Below are positions 8,837 to 19,470 of a DNA stretch of 64,000 nt, in pieces (positions within the stretch are counted from its first letter, which is position 1; each line of letters opens with the position of its first letter). The position numbers and the translations under genes are program-made. The notes below the pieces were generated by a model that was given only the letters and a program-made list of their open reading frames with translations, did no database searches and was not told the origin of the DNA. The stretch comes from Echinicola shivajiensis (GTDB lineage: Bacteria > Bacteroidota > Bacteroidia > Cytophagales > Cyclobacteriaceae): positions 310,001 through 374,000 of the forward strand of contig NZ_JAHHZM010000002.1 in the NCBI RefSeq assembly GCF_018642165.1, read 5' to 3'.

Positions 8837-9448
8837 TTAAAAAGTCACATCAAATGTAAGGTCAAGGTCTGATTCTCCTCCAGCCTGAGCGTAATTTTCC
8901 CAATGCGGATTTTCAGCACCTGCATAAGCTTTGTCCAAGCCATGTCTAAGGACAAGTCTTATTTTTCCAGAATTGCTGATTAAGTTGTTATCTATCTTTA
9001 CAATCCCCTCTAACCCAATTGGGTGGCCATCAACGTCTGAATCATCATAGGTGTATTCCATAAAGGAACTCGCTCCCACAAAAGCAGATCCCAAAAAATA
9101 AAACTGGTGCTCATCGGATTCTTCCTCAATTTCTTCAGTGATATCTTCCTCTGCAATGCCGTTATATGCGGTTACTTCCAACCGATAGCTTTTGCCACTT
9201 TCCAATCCGTTTATAATATCAATTTCCAATTCTCCGCCTAATGAAAGGCCTTCTCCTGATGACGCAACATAATCCATTGCAGTGCCTATGCTGTTTCCTG
9301 ATTCATCCACCTCTGTGAAGCTAAGGGTAACATCAGTAATCACTTCCTGATCAAGTTCAGGAACAGGATCGTCCTTCCCGCATGAAACTAACGAAAATGT
9401 AAGTCCCAGTAGTAAAAGAAGAGTCAATAAGTTTGATGTAGTTTTCAT
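8837..9448 (-). CDS. Lipoprotein paired with TonB receptor (type 1 periplasmic-binding-fold-like label in relatives)
   Basis: A 203-residue lipoprotein with signal peptide ending in SLVSC (cysteine 23). The mature domain is acidic and beta-rich; an acidic run (about residues 100-112, EEDITEEIEEESDE) and a C-terminal block with conserved-looking HG and PHWENY stand out. It lies 20 bp downstream of the TonB-dependent receptor gene on the same strand, so it is probably an accessory surface or periplasmic lipoprotein of that uptake system. The histidines and acidic patch would fit metal handling, but that is inference. Confidence 0.75.
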   Translation of the reverse strand: MKTTSNLLTLLLLLGLTFSLVSCGKDDPVPELDQEVITDVTLSFTEVDESGNSIGTAMDYVASSGEGLSLGGELEIDIINGLESGKSYRLEVTAYNGIAEEDITEEIEEESDEHQFYFLGSAFVGASSFMEYTYDDSDVDGHPIGLEGIVKIDNNLISNSGKIRLVLRHGLDKAYAGAENPHWENYAQAGGESDLDLTFDVTF

Positions 9449-9468
9449 AGATATTGGTTTAGTTTTCG

Positions 9469-11781
9469 TTAAAATTGATATTTAAGTCTAAGGGATATGT
9501 TTCTTCCCATTTGATGGCTGTAATATCTGAACCTGTCCATATAATCTTTATATTCCGTATTGAGGATATTATCCACAGATAAGTTGGCTTTAAGGCTATT
9601 TTGTCCCTTTGAAAAGAGTACAGTACTTATACTTATATTCCATAGATTATATCCTGATGGTGCTGGTGCCAAATCAAAGTCAGGTTCCCTTTTTTGGCGA
9701 AAAACGGAAAGATTACTCAGGCTAACCTTATTATCGCTTAAGGTTCCAATGCTGGGTAGATCATAACTTATTCCAGTTTCAACTCTATCAGCAGGAATGA
9801 ATGGCAGGTAGTTTTGATCAATCAAGTTCTTTGCCCTGACCATGGCACCTTTTAGAAACCATGATATCCCATTGTCATGTTGGTAAACCGAACTTAAATC
9901 CATTCCCCAAAGGCCAGCATCGGTTTGGAGGTATTCATAAATATTAAAGGTTCCGCGAAGAGATATGTATTTTTCTCCTGTAGGATTGAGATAAATATAG
10001 TTGTTGATTTTATGGTAATATCCAGTCCATTCAACATCCCAATTTCCTTTGTTAAAGTTTAGGGTATTGACCCACTTGATGGCCTGTTCACTTACAAAGT
10101 CCGGATTCCCAATCTCCACAGCAGCAGCTCCATGGTGAAGGCCTTCACTAAATTGCTCATTGATATTGGGAGGCCTCCACGCTGATCCAATATTGGAGCT
10201 TAGTAACCAGTTACTATTAAAACTATAGGCAGCTCCAACTGAAGCTGTAAAGTTCTTAAAAGTATAATCCCTCTCTTCAAGCTCTCCATCCTTATATCTG
10301 GCAGCATCTACGTACCTGAAGTCGTATCGTGCACCAGCTTCCAATTCCAAGTTGCCATTCGTGTATTTTTCAATGGCAAAGGCTCCTAAATTGATCAAAT
10401 CATAATTTGGAATTAGGGGAGTGACCCCTGTGCCAGGAATATTATTGTTGGCTTGTTGGAGCAAATTGATGCCTACTGACCCATTCCAATATTTAGTACT
10501 TGGGTGTTCATAGGAAAGATTGAGTGTATTGGTAAACAATTCGAGATCCAAAGCTGCTCTGTCATTAAGAGCCCCACGCCTTTTATCAAATTCCTGTCTG
10601 TTATTTTGTTGGAAAGCGTATTCTAAGTTAAGTACGGCTTCGTTTTTTAAATGATAGTGACCTTTTGCTTTGAAAAGTTGGTGAACAACTTCCTGTCTAG
10701 GATTTACAATTTCATAGCTAAATTCAGGGTTACTGAATGGCCGTCCATTTTCAATCAGCTCATCCAAGTCTGATGAGTTGCCAGTGTGGGAGTCACTGAG
10801 AATGCCAATTGTGGTGGAAAACCTACTATAAAACAGGTCCATTCCTATGTTTTTTGAATTATAACCCAACGCACCGGAAAAATTAAGTTCGCGGATGCCC
10901 GTGTTGTCCTGAAAATAATTGGGGGATTTAATATTTCCTCCAGCTCGACTTGAGGCCTGAACCCTATAGCCAAGCCCTTGCCATTTTTTGCTGCCTCCCT
11001 CTAAGCTGATGGCAGCAGCTCCTGATCTTCCGTTAGTAGCACCTACGAGATTGGCTGTGCCTCTAAAGCCTGCTTTAACGGGTAACTTGGGAGGGGTCAC
11101 CAAGATCACTCCACCCATTGCCTCAGGCCCAAACCTTACTGATTCGGCACCTTTTACTACTGAAATATCCTCAGCCATGAAAGGGTCTATTTCCGGTGCG
11201 TGCTCACCGCCCCATTGTTGGCCTTCCTGTCTGATCCCATTATTTAAGATCATGATTCTATTACTGTGCATTCCATGAATGACAGGTTTGGCAATATTGG
11301 CACCTGTGGAATAAGTTGTAACTCCAGATAATGATTTAATGGTTTCTCCTAAATTTCCCCCCCTGTTTTCATCAAGCAATTCTTTACCTAGACTGCTTAC
11401 AGAGTTCATGGTGTTGACGGCATCTTTGTGTCCAATTATTTCAACTCCATCGATGGTGTATTCTTTTTGGTTTAATCGAATGGTCAAATTGACATTTTCG
11501 TGAACATTGAGGGGAAGAATTTGGGATTGATATCCCATGGATTCTACTTTAAGTTCGAAATGGCCTTCGCAAAGGTTATTAATCCGAAAATTTCCGTTTT
11601 GGTCTGTCACCGCCCCAATATTGAGGTCTTGAACCCATATATAGGTATTGATCACAGCTTCATTGCTTTCATGATCCAAAACTTTTCCCCTAAGGATATA
11701 GGAGCAATCCTTCTGGGCTAAAAGCTTAATGCTTAAAAGCAAAAAGGTGAGTAAAAATACACTTAGTTTTAACTTGTTCAT
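9469..11781 (-). CDS. TonB-dependent outer-membrane receptor (possible metal uptake, ZnuD-like)
   Basis: Read from the Met at 11781, the 770-residue protein starts with a clean signal peptide, then a carboxypeptidase-regulatory-like domain (about 28-115), a plug domain (about 120-240) and a 22-strand barrel ending in SLRLKYQF with terminal Phe. The plug carries LNNGIRQEGQQWGGEHAPEID and KGAESVRFGPEAMGGVI, a signature I associate with ZnuD-like receptors. The frame is open further upstream to 11994, but that extension has no signal peptide, overlaps the neighbouring gene and contains its terminator. A -7 promoter element sits directly before this start. Downstream by 20 bp is a lipoprotein partner. 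Substrate is not proven. Confidence 0.88.
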   Translation of the reverse strand: MNKLKLSVFLLTFLLLSIKLLAQKDCSYILRGKVLDHESNEAVINTYIWVQDLNIGAVTDQNGNFRINNLCEGHFELKVESMGYQSQILPLNVHENVNLTIRLNQKEYTIDGVEIIGHKDAVNTMNSVSSLGKELLDENRGGNLGETIKSLSGVTTYSTGANIAKPVIHGMHSNRIMILNNGIRQEGQQWGGEHAPEIDPFMAEDISVVKGAESVRFGPEAMGGVILVTPPKLPVKAGFRGTANLVGATNGRSGAAAISLEGGSKKWQGLGYRVQASSRAGGNIKSPNYFQDNTGIRELNFSGALGYNSKNIGMDLFYSRFSTTIGILSDSHTGNSSDLDELIENGRPFSNPEFSYEIVNPRQEVVHQLFKAKGHYHLKNEAVLNLEYAFQQNNRQEFDKRRGALNDRAALDLELFTNTLNLSYEHPSTKYWNGSVGINLLQQANNNIPGTGVTPLIPNYDLINLGAFAIEKYTNGNLELEAGARYDFRYVDAARYKDGELEERDYTFKNFTASVGAAYSFNSNWLLSSNIGSAWRPPNINEQFSEGLHHGAAAVEIGNPDFVSEQAIKWVNTLNFNKGNWDVEWTGYYHKINNYIYLNPTGEKYISLRGTFNIYEYLQTDAGLWGMDLSSVYQHDNGISWFLKGAMVRAKNLIDQNYLPFIPADRVETGISYDLPSIGTLSDNKVSLSNLSVFRQKREPDFDLAPAPSGYNLWNISISTVLFSKGQNSLKANLSVDNILNTEYKDYMDRFRYYSHQMGRNISLRLKYQF

Positions 11782-11790
11782 TATTGACAA

Positions 11791-11798
11791 CAAAGATA
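11791..11798 (-). promoter_or_regulatory. Candidate -7 promoter element of the TonB receptor gene
   Basis: The minus strand reads TATCTTTG, an exact TAnnTTTG, ending 9 bp before the ATG at 11781, so the transcript would have almost no 5' leader. A short inverted repeat GCAA-N5-TTGC (11801-11813) lies just upstream and could be an operator. Confidence 0.45.
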
Positions 11799-11904
11799 AT
11801 GCAATATTGTTGCTTTTATAATGTTTTTGCAACTTTGTTTCATTAATAAGCGAGGATTTTATATTCAACAATTTACTGACAGGCAATAAGGATGGTTTTT
11901 GGGT

Positions 11905-11940
11905 AAAAAAAAAGTACAGCCCAATTAAGCTGTACTTTTT
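11905..11940 (-). terminator. Intrinsic terminator after the outer-membrane barrel gene
   Basis: On the minus strand AAAAAGTACAG and CTGTACTTTTTTTTT flank a 10-nt loop, 26 bp after the stop of the gene at 11966-14734. It lies between the two receptor genes, so they are separate transcription units. Confidence 0.85.
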
Positions 11941-11965
11941 GCGTATATAGTTACTGAAATTTGGA

Positions 11966-14734
11966 TCAATCATATTGCGGTCTGTTTCCGCCAAATGCTC
12001 TTAAATTATATGTTAAGGTAAGCATAAAGAATTGCTTAAGCACGTCTGTTCTTACGTTTTCTATATAAACATCGGTAATATTTCTTTCAATACTAGTGTT
12101 TTGATTCAATAAATCGAAAACAGTCATTTTTAATTCCAAGTTTTCAGAAGGAGGGAATCTATATCCTAAATCTGCATTCATCAACCAAATAGATTGGTCA
12201 AATTCTTCACCAAGCCCGGCATAAAGCTGGTTGTTAATGTTGGTGCTGATGAAAAAACCTCTCCAGAAGTTCCAGTACAGGTCTAAGCGGGTGCTCTGGG
12301 AATAGTAATTAGAGTTTCGGTCAGATTGAAGCGTGCTTCTAACAACATTATAATTGGCGCTGGTGCCAAGGTTAAAGTCCAGTTTTTCTCCTACATTACT
12401 GGTGATGGACAAACCTTGTCCCATTCCTAAGTTATGATTTGTATTAAGTTGGTCATTAATAAGCCCAGGCTGATTGGAATAACTGAATCTTGTGTCTAAG
12501 TTCAAGTTACTTTTTATAAAGCCAAGAGGGAAGCCAAAAGAAAAGCTCGTACTTGCATCGTAAGCATTGTTAAGGTTAACAGGTCTTCTCAATTGACCGC
12601 CTTGCCGCAACAATACATCATTATTTATCAGAGTGTCTTTGGTGGCAATATAGGTGCTGGTTCCCATATAGTTTTTTCTCACCCTACCTGAAAAGTACAT
12701 GAAAAATGACTTGGAATTTTCAAGGTTGATTTTTCTTACCCTTGTGAAAATTCGATGTTCATATTCCTGTTCCAGATTAGGGTTGCCCATAGAAATGGAA
12801 AGAGGGTTGCTATTATTGATTACATCCTGCAGTTGATTTACAGAGGGAGCATCAGTGTCTGTTCTATACCCAAATCTAATATTGGTTTCCTTATTGGGTT
12901 CGTATGTGATATAGACCCTTGGGATAAAGTTTTTGAAGGTCCTCTGGGTATTTTCGAAACCTGGGAAAAGACGGTCACTGTTAAGGTTGGCTATTTGGTA
13001 AACGAAGGAAGAGTAAATTCTTAATTCCTCACCAGCATATTGATATCCCAGGTTCATTTCGTGGTGACGATAACCATTATCAAATTTGTTACTAAGGGTG
13101 CTGTCCTTCTCAAAATTGAGCGATTCCATTTCCCTTACACTCACATCTCTATCGCTCAGCCCATTGTCATTTCTTAATTCATATTCCAGCCTTAACTGGG
13201 AGTTTTCCCCGATAGGTTCTGTATAAACTATCTCACCCTCAAATCTATTGGAATTTGAAGTATTATTGGTTCTCTGAATCAGGCTGTCCAAGTTTTCTGT
13301 TTGATAATTCCTATTGGCAGAGATCAATAAGGATTCCCCACTGTTTTTTCTGTACCGGGATTCGATGGTGGTAGAAATGGTCCTGCCAGGTTTGTTAAAT
13401 TTATAGCGATAAGTTAAATCGTTGTCTATTCTTAAGGCATCGCTGTTGGAGGAAGTCAAGTTGGCTGTTTCACTGATAGGAGTGGACTGGTTATATAGGT
13501 TTCTGGCCAAGAGGCTATTGATAGCGTCAGATTTTTGATAAGAAAATCTTGGTCTCCAGATAATCGCATGTTTGTCGGAAATGTCATATTCCAACTTAAG
13601 CGTCATTCTGTGGGTTTGACTATTGTTTTGGTCTAGTCTTTTTTCATCATAGAACTGTAGACTGTCACTAGGAAGAATATATTCTCTACTTGAGGTTCTA
13701 TTCAGGATGTTTCTACTATCATTGAAGAAATAATTTCCGGAAATTTTGGCTTTGCCATTATCAAATTTATCTGTGAAATTAGTTCCAATCGCATTGGTTT
13801 TGGTAATTCCGGGCAATGAGTTAACAGTTAGGTCATCACTGTCCCGTCTTCCCCATCCACGGTTGTTTCCGGCTCCAAATGCACCTGTTAGGTCATCAGC
13901 TGAAAAGTTTTGTTGATTGATATTATTGCTTAGGCCAAGAACTGAAACTCTCTTGGCACCCTCAAAGAAATGTATGGCACCTCCTGCTAAGTAGTTATCA
14001 TCAGTTCCATAACCGGCAAAGAGCTGACCGAATTTCCCTCCCCTTTTTTCTTTTTTAGTGATAATATTAATGGTTTTGATAGTTTCTCCATCATCAAAAC
14101 CAGTAAGTTTTGCTTGGTCACTTTTTTGGTCCAAAAACTCAATCTTGTCAATTACCTCAACAGGAAGGTTTTGCATGGCCATAGCCGGATCATCTCCAAA
14201 GAATGGTTCACCATCTACCAGTACACGACCAACAATCTCTCCTTGAACTTCTATGGTCCCACCTCTCATGTTTACTCCGGGCATTTTACGGATCAGTTCT
14301 CCAGCACTGGCTTGTGGACGCGTCTTATAGGCATTGGCATTAAAGGAAACAGTATCTCCTTTGACTTCACCGGTCATGATTTGTCCTTTCACCTCAACCT
14401 CCTGAAGTTGAGTGGCATCCTGACCCAAGGCGATGGTTCCAAGGTTATTGTTTTGGAGATTGGTATAAGTTTTTCTCAGTGTTTCAAAACCTATGAAGCT
14501 TATCTCAAGAATGAAAGGTAATGTGGTTGGTTTGGCTATCTGAAAGTTACCATTTTCATCAGAATAGGTGTTTCCGATGGTTTCATTTTCAGTGTTCTTA
14601 ACAAATATATAGGCTCCGGGTAGGGTTTCTTCACTTTGTTGGTCAATAATTTGACCTTTGAGAACTTCTTGTGCCCACAGATTTTCTTGAAAGGTTAAAC
14701 TTATTAATAAAAAAAGTAAATAAAATTTCTTCAT
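11966..14734 (-). CDS. Outer-membrane beta-barrel protein, TonB-dependent-receptor-like
   Basis: A 922-residue protein read from the Met at 14734 (MKKFYLLFLL signal peptide); an ATG 15 bp upstream at 14749 is possible. Order of parts: signal peptide, carboxypeptidase-regulatory-like domain (about 22-105), a plug-like region (about 110-230) with DTVSFNANAYKTRPQASAGEL, PGVNMRGG and VLVDGEPFFGDDPAMAMQNLP, then a long barrel of the 'outer membrane beta-barrel family' type. Such proteins are abundant in Bacteroidota; many lack a clear TonB box and their substrates are unknown. It is transcribed alone, divergent from the subtilase. Confidence 0.88.
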   Translation of the reverse strand: MKKFYLLFLLISLTFQENLWAQEVLKGQIIDQQSEETLPGAYIFVKNTENETIGNTYSDENGNFQIAKPTTLPFILEISFIGFETLRKTYTNLQNNNLGTIALGQDATQLQEVEVKGQIMTGEVKGDTVSFNANAYKTRPQASAGELIRKMPGVNMRGGTIEVQGEIVGRVLVDGEPFFGDDPAMAMQNLPVEVIDKIEFLDQKSDQAKLTGFDDGETIKTINIITKKEKRGGKFGQLFAGYGTDDNYLAGGAIHFFEGAKRVSVLGLSNNINQQNFSADDLTGAFGAGNNRGWGRRDSDDLTVNSLPGITKTNAIGTNFTDKFDNGKAKISGNYFFNDSRNILNRTSSREYILPSDSLQFYDEKRLDQNNSQTHRMTLKLEYDISDKHAIIWRPRFSYQKSDAINSLLARNLYNQSTPISETANLTSSNSDALRIDNDLTYRYKFNKPGRTISTTIESRYRKNSGESLLISANRNYQTENLDSLIQRTNNTSNSNRFEGEIVYTEPIGENSQLRLEYELRNDNGLSDRDVSVREMESLNFEKDSTLSNKFDNGYRHHEMNLGYQYAGEELRIYSSFVYQIANLNSDRLFPGFENTQRTFKNFIPRVYITYEPNKETNIRFGYRTDTDAPSVNQLQDVINNSNPLSISMGNPNLEQEYEHRIFTRVRKINLENSKSFFMYFSGRVRKNYMGTSTYIATKDTLINNDVLLRQGGQLRRPVNLNNAYDASTSFSFGFPLGFIKSNLNLDTRFSYSNQPGLINDQLNTNHNLGMGQGLSITSNVGEKLDFNLGTSANYNVVRSTLQSDRNSNYYSQSTRLDLYWNFWRGFFISTNINNQLYAGLGEEFDQSIWLMNADLGYRFPPSENLELKMTVFDLLNQNTSIERNITDVYIENVRTDVLKQFFMLTLTYNLRAFGGNRPQYD

Positions 14735-14749
14735 GTTTCTGATATTCAA

Positions 14750-15063
14750 TTGATTGTGGATAGTGGGGGATTGGTTTTTATAATATTACACTACAAAATT
14801 AGGCAAAGGTTTTCTCTACACTTATGTTATTGTATGAGTGGAAACAAATTCAGTTAAGCGGGGAATTTTATGGTTAAGGACACTACCGTTTGACAAATAA
14901 AATTTTTGGTAAATTCACTAATTATGATAATTGCTAAATCGGTTGATTAATAATTTTTGTTCTAAAGGGCTTTTAGAATAACACAGACAGAGTTGATTTT
15001 CCTGTGTTTTTGGTTAAATTGATCTGTATTGTTTTGTTAATTAATTGTTTAAATAGCTAGAAG
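14750..15063. other. Divergent intergenic region, barrel gene / subtilase
   Basis: This 314 bp gap holds a -7 element for the leftward gene at 14794-14801 and two small hairpins in the leader of the rightward gene. TTCTAAA/TTTAGAA are the arms at 14960-14978, and AACACAG/CTGTGTT followed by a short T run are at 14980-15010. The latter could be a weak terminator or leader structure of the subtilase mRNA. No gene is seen. Confidence 0.45.
14794..14801 (-). promoter_or_regulatory. Candidate -7 promoter element of the outer-membrane barrel gene
   Basis: The minus strand reads TAATTTTG, an exact match to TAnnTTTG, about 60 bp before the ATG at 14734. No clear TTTG is present at the -33 position. 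Confidence 0.4.
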
Positions 15064-16296
15064 ATGAGAAAGCAGTTGTTAAAAGTTATGGTAAGGCCTC
15101 TTGTGGTTTTATCAATGGGATTGTGTGCCGTTCTTACTTCATGTCAAGATGTGGAGGAAGCAAAGGTATCCACTCTGGTAGATCAAGCTGCAGATATCAA
15201 TGGGACTGTTATTCCAGGTAAGTATATTGTAGTTTTGAACGATCAAAAAATCAACTTCAGACGGAAAGGGGGTTATGAAGATATGCAAGCTTCTTTGCGC
15301 AAGGAGGTGTCTTCTATGCTTGCAGATTTCCGAGTGGCGCCTGAAAATGTTGAAAGGGTTTTCAGCGCTGCGTTGGAGGGGTTTGCTGTAGATTTAACTG
15401 ATCAGCAGTTTAAACTTCTTAGTCGCGATAGTCGTGTTAAATTTATTGAGCCAGACAGGGTAATCGCATTGGCTCCGCCTCCAGGAAAAGGTCCTGGAAA
15501 TGGCGGAGGTGGTGAAGAACCTTCAGGAGAGATGGTTCCCTATGGAATTTCGAGAGTTGGTGGTCCTGTAGATTATACGGGCGATAATGTGGCTTTCGTA
15601 ATCGATACAGGTATTGACCTGGACCATCCTGATTTGAATGTGGATGCCTCGAAGGGCTTTAATGCCTTTAATACAGGGAAAGATAGCAAATCATTGGATG
15701 ATGGAAATGGGCATGGCTCTCATGTGGCAGGAACGATTGCAGCGATCAATAATAATATTGGTGTCATAGGGGTTGCTGCTGGAGCTACAGTGGTTCCTGT
15801 AAAAGTATTGGATTCAAGAGGTTCAGGTTCTTATTCAGGGGTCATTGCTGGGGTGGATTTTGTAAAGGCCAATGGAAAAAACGGTGATGTGGCCAATATG
15901 AGTTTGGGTGGGCCAGTTTCCAATGCATTGGACCAGGCTGTAAAAGATGCAGCCGACTCAGGGATTAAATTCAGCCTAGCTGCAGGTAATGATGATGAAG
16001 ATGCCAATGGACATTCCCCTGCAAGAGCAAATGGCCCAAATATTTACACCGTCTCAGCCATGGACAAGAACGATAACTTCGCCTATTTTTCCAATTTCTC
16101 CAATCCACCAGTGGATTACTGTGCACCGGGCGTGTCAATAGAGTCTACGTGGAAAAATGGAGGGTATAATACGATAAGTGGTACTTCCATGGCAGCTCCC
16201 CATGTAGCGGGTATCTTATTACTGGGAAATATCCAAAGCAGTGGAACGGTCAATGGTGATCCTGATGATGACCCTGATCCAATTGCGTCTCACTAA
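15064..16296 (+). CDS. Lipid-anchored subtilisin-like serine protease (S8 family, with I9 propeptide)
   Basis: The 410-residue product has a lipoprotein signal (lipobox VLTSC, cysteine 27), an inhibitor-I9 propeptide (about 50-140; GKYIVVLND and VERVFSAALEGFAVDL) and a compact S8 domain. The catalytic triad is visible as Asp181 in FVIDTGID, His217 in GHGSHVAG and Ser375 in GTSMAAPHVAG, with the oxyanion Asn in LAAGNDDE. The protein ends only about 35 residues after the serine in a short acidic tail, without a Por-secretion C-terminal domain. It is probably a self-processed, membrane-anchored extracytoplasmic protease. It is monocistronic with a strong terminator. Confidence 0.93.
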   Translation: MRKQLLKVMVRPLVVLSMGLCAVLTSCQDVEEAKVSTLVDQAADINGTVIPGKYIVVLNDQKINFRRKGGYEDMQASLRKEVSSMLADFRVAPENVERVFSAALEGFAVDLTDQQFKLLSRDSRVKFIEPDRVIALAPPPGKGPGNGGGGEEPSGEMVPYGISRVGGPVDYTGDNVAFVIDTGIDLDHPDLNVDASKGFNAFNTGKDSKSLDDGNGHGSHVAGTIAAINNNIGVIGVAAGATVVPVKVLDSRGSGSYSGVIAGVDFVKANGKNGDVANMSLGGPVSNALDQAVKDAADSGIKFSLAAGNDDEDANGHSPARANGPNIYTVSAMDKNDNFAYFSNFSNPPVDYCAPGVSIESTWKNGGYNTISGTSMAAPHVAGILLLGNIQSSGTVNGDPDDDPDPIASH

Positions 16297-16322
16297 GGTG
16301 ATAATTAAATGAAAAAATATTA

Positions 16323-16353
16323 GCCTCCCGATTAATTTTGGGAGGCCTTTTTT
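16323..16353 (+). terminator. Intrinsic terminator after the subtilase gene
   Basis: GCCTCCC and GGGAGGC form a 7-bp GC-rich stem around a 10-nt loop, followed by CTTTTTT on the + strand. It abuts the stop codon of the convergent DUF3820 gene. Confidence 0.85.
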
Positions 16354-16582
16354 ATATCTCTCCCAATTGGATTTTCTTTTTCAACTCTACCAATAAATAT
16401 TCTAAACCATTTATGCGAATTTCATACATAGTATTTAGCCACATGCCTAATTTCCCTTCAGGAAATCCTTTTCTATACATCCAAACCAAATAATGCTCAG
16501 GAATATCACAAATAAGCCTTCCCTTATACTTTCCAAAAGGCATTTTTTTTGTTATTAAGTCAAGCAGGATTTCTTTTTGCAT
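16352..16582 (-). CDS. DUF3820 family protein
   Basis: A 76-residue protein matching the DUF3820 pattern: MPFGKYKGRLICDIPEHYLVWM, then GFPEGKLGMWL and a C-terminal helix. Relatives are also found fused to exonuclease or helicase domains, and the FGKYKG motif is thought to bind nucleic acid, but the stand-alone protein has no defined role. It has no signal peptide. It converges on the subtilase gene and is divergent from the hydrolase gene, so it is a single-gene unit. Confidence 0.85.
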   Translation of the reverse strand: MQKEILLDLITKKMPFGKYKGRLICDIPEHYLVWMYRKGFPEGKLGMWLNTMYEIRINGLEYLLVELKKKIQLGEI

Positions 16583-16682
16583 AGACGAAGATATCTGAAA
16601 AACGTATTAACTTTAAATTCCTAGGAATACAATTTGTTATTTAATTCATAACTATCTGTCAAGTAGTAGCTAAATCAAGTCC

Positions 16683-18089
16683 ATGAATCTTCGTCTGAAT
16701 AAGTATTTTCTTGTCTTTTCAATCAGTTTTTTAGCTCTTTTATCCGTGCAGGCACAGGAACTGCAAGGAAGCTGGAAAGGAGAGCTCAGTATAATGGCCA
16801 GAAAACTCCCGATAGTGTTTCATTTTGAGCAGGAGGCTGGCGAATGGAAAGGAAGTATGGACAGCCCTTCTCAGGGTGCAAAGGGCCTTGCTGCAGACAA
16901 GGTATTGCATGCAGCTACGATGGTTTCTGTGGAGTTGGAAAAATTTAAAATCACCTATGAGGGGGTATTGATGAATGATACCATCAAAGGTACCTTTACT
17001 CAATCTGGAGTAGAAATTCCTTTGGATCTGATCAGAATGGCGGAGGAAGAATTGTTGGGCGCCCCAAAGCCGCAGGAACCCATAGAACCCTTTGAATATG
17101 ATGTTATTGAAACCAGTTTTCAAAATTTGAAAGCAGGTATAAAGTTAAAAGGTACCATTACGAAGCCCAAAGGGATGGGGCCCTTTCCTGCCGTTGTTTT
17201 GGTCAGTGGTTCTGGAGAGCAAAATAGAAATGGAGAAATATTTGGCCATAAGCCATTTTTGGTCATTGCGGATTATTTGACTAAGAATGGAATCGCAGTC
17301 TTGAGGTATGATGAAAGGGGAGTAGGCGAGTCGGAGGGGGATTTTGCTGAAGCCAATAGTTTCGATTTTGAGAAAGATGCTGAGGTAGCCCTGAATCATT
17401 TGAAGAAATTTCCTTTTGTCAATCAATTAAAGAGTGGTGTAATCGGGCATAGTGAAGGAGGGATGATTGCCTGGATAATGGCGGCAGAGACCAAGGGAAT
17501 GGGCTTTGCGGTTTCTTTAGCTGGTCCGACTGTTCCTATTTCTGAACTGATGATGCAACAAAGTCAGGATGTACTAGAGTCCTATGGGGCTTCAGAGGAT
17601 TTGATTGAAGAACAAAGAAAAATTAATGAGGTGCTTTATAAAGTGTTTGAGGAAACAGAAGACTTTAATGATTTAAAAGGGAATTTGACCGTGGCTTTGA
17701 GGACTCACTTACAGGAGGTGAATAAGCTGGATTCCCTGAGTCAAGAGCAGATCCAGGAATTGGAAGATGCCTATAGTCAGATGATTTCACCGTGGTATTT
17801 CAATTTTATGAAATTTGACCCCCAGCCTTATATTGGTCAGACAAAGATTCCCGTATTGGCAATATTTGCAGAAAAGGATATACAGGTAAATGGGGGGATC
17901 AATTATCAATCTTTGGAAGAAATTAAAAAGAATGAAGGTATGGACAATATCAGCATAAAGCTATATCCTGGACTAAATCACCTGTTCCAAACTGCCGAAA
18001 CAGGAGCTATAGATGAATATGCCCAAATCGAGGAGACCTTTAATGAAGAAGTATTGGCGGATATAGTGGCTTGGATTAACGAATTGTAA
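16683..18089 (+). CDS. Exported alpha/beta hydrolase
   Basis: A 468-residue exported enzyme with signal peptide (about 1-24, ending VQAQ), an N-terminal lipocalin/DUF-like beta domain (about 25-125, GSWKGELSIMARKLPIVFHF) and an alpha/beta-hydrolase domain (about 150-468). The nucleophile is Ser257 in GHSEGG; the charge-relay residues are probably Asp in AEKDIQV and His in GLNHLFQ. A helical lid is inserted after the nucleophile (about 290-370). Homologues are often called dienelactone-hydrolase or prolyl-oligopeptidase-like esterases; the substrate is unknown. It stands alone between gaps. Confidence 0.88.
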   Translation: MNLRLNKYFLVFSISFLALLSVQAQELQGSWKGELSIMARKLPIVFHFEQEAGEWKGSMDSPSQGAKGLAADKVLHAATMVSVELEKFKITYEGVLMNDTIKGTFTQSGVEIPLDLIRMAEEELLGAPKPQEPIEPFEYDVIETSFQNLKAGIKLKGTITKPKGMGPFPAVVLVSGSGEQNRNGEIFGHKPFLVIADYLTKNGIAVLRYDERGVGESEGDFAEANSFDFEKDAEVALNHLKKFPFVNQLKSGVIGHSEGGMIAWIMAAETKGMGFAVSLAGPTVPISELMMQQSQDVLESYGASEDLIEEQRKINEVLYKVFEETEDFNDLKGNLTVALRTHLQEVNKLDSLSQEQIQELEDAYSQMISPWYFNFMKFDPQPYIGQTKIPVLAIFAEKDIQVNGGINYQSLEEIKKNEGMDNISIKLYPGLNHLFQTAETGAIDEYAQIEETFNEEVLADIVAWINEL

Positions 18090-19414
<1,325 letters not shown>

Positions 19415-19440
19415 GAGGTTATTCAACCTTGAACATATAA

Positions 19441-19470
19441 AAGCCAGCTTGATTGATTTCGAGCTGGCTT
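19441..19470. terminator. Terminator after gapA
   Basis: AAGCCAGCT and AGCTGGCTT form a 9-bp stem with a 12-nt loop followed by ATTTTATTT; the stem overlaps the end of the convergent NTF2-like gene. Confidence 0.75.

Noticed and set aside
11782-11994. N-terminal extension of the TonB receptor frame by 71 residues
   Set aside because: It lacks a signal peptide, overlaps the end of the neighbouring gene, contains that gene's terminator hairpin, and lies upstream of the receptor's -7 promoter element.
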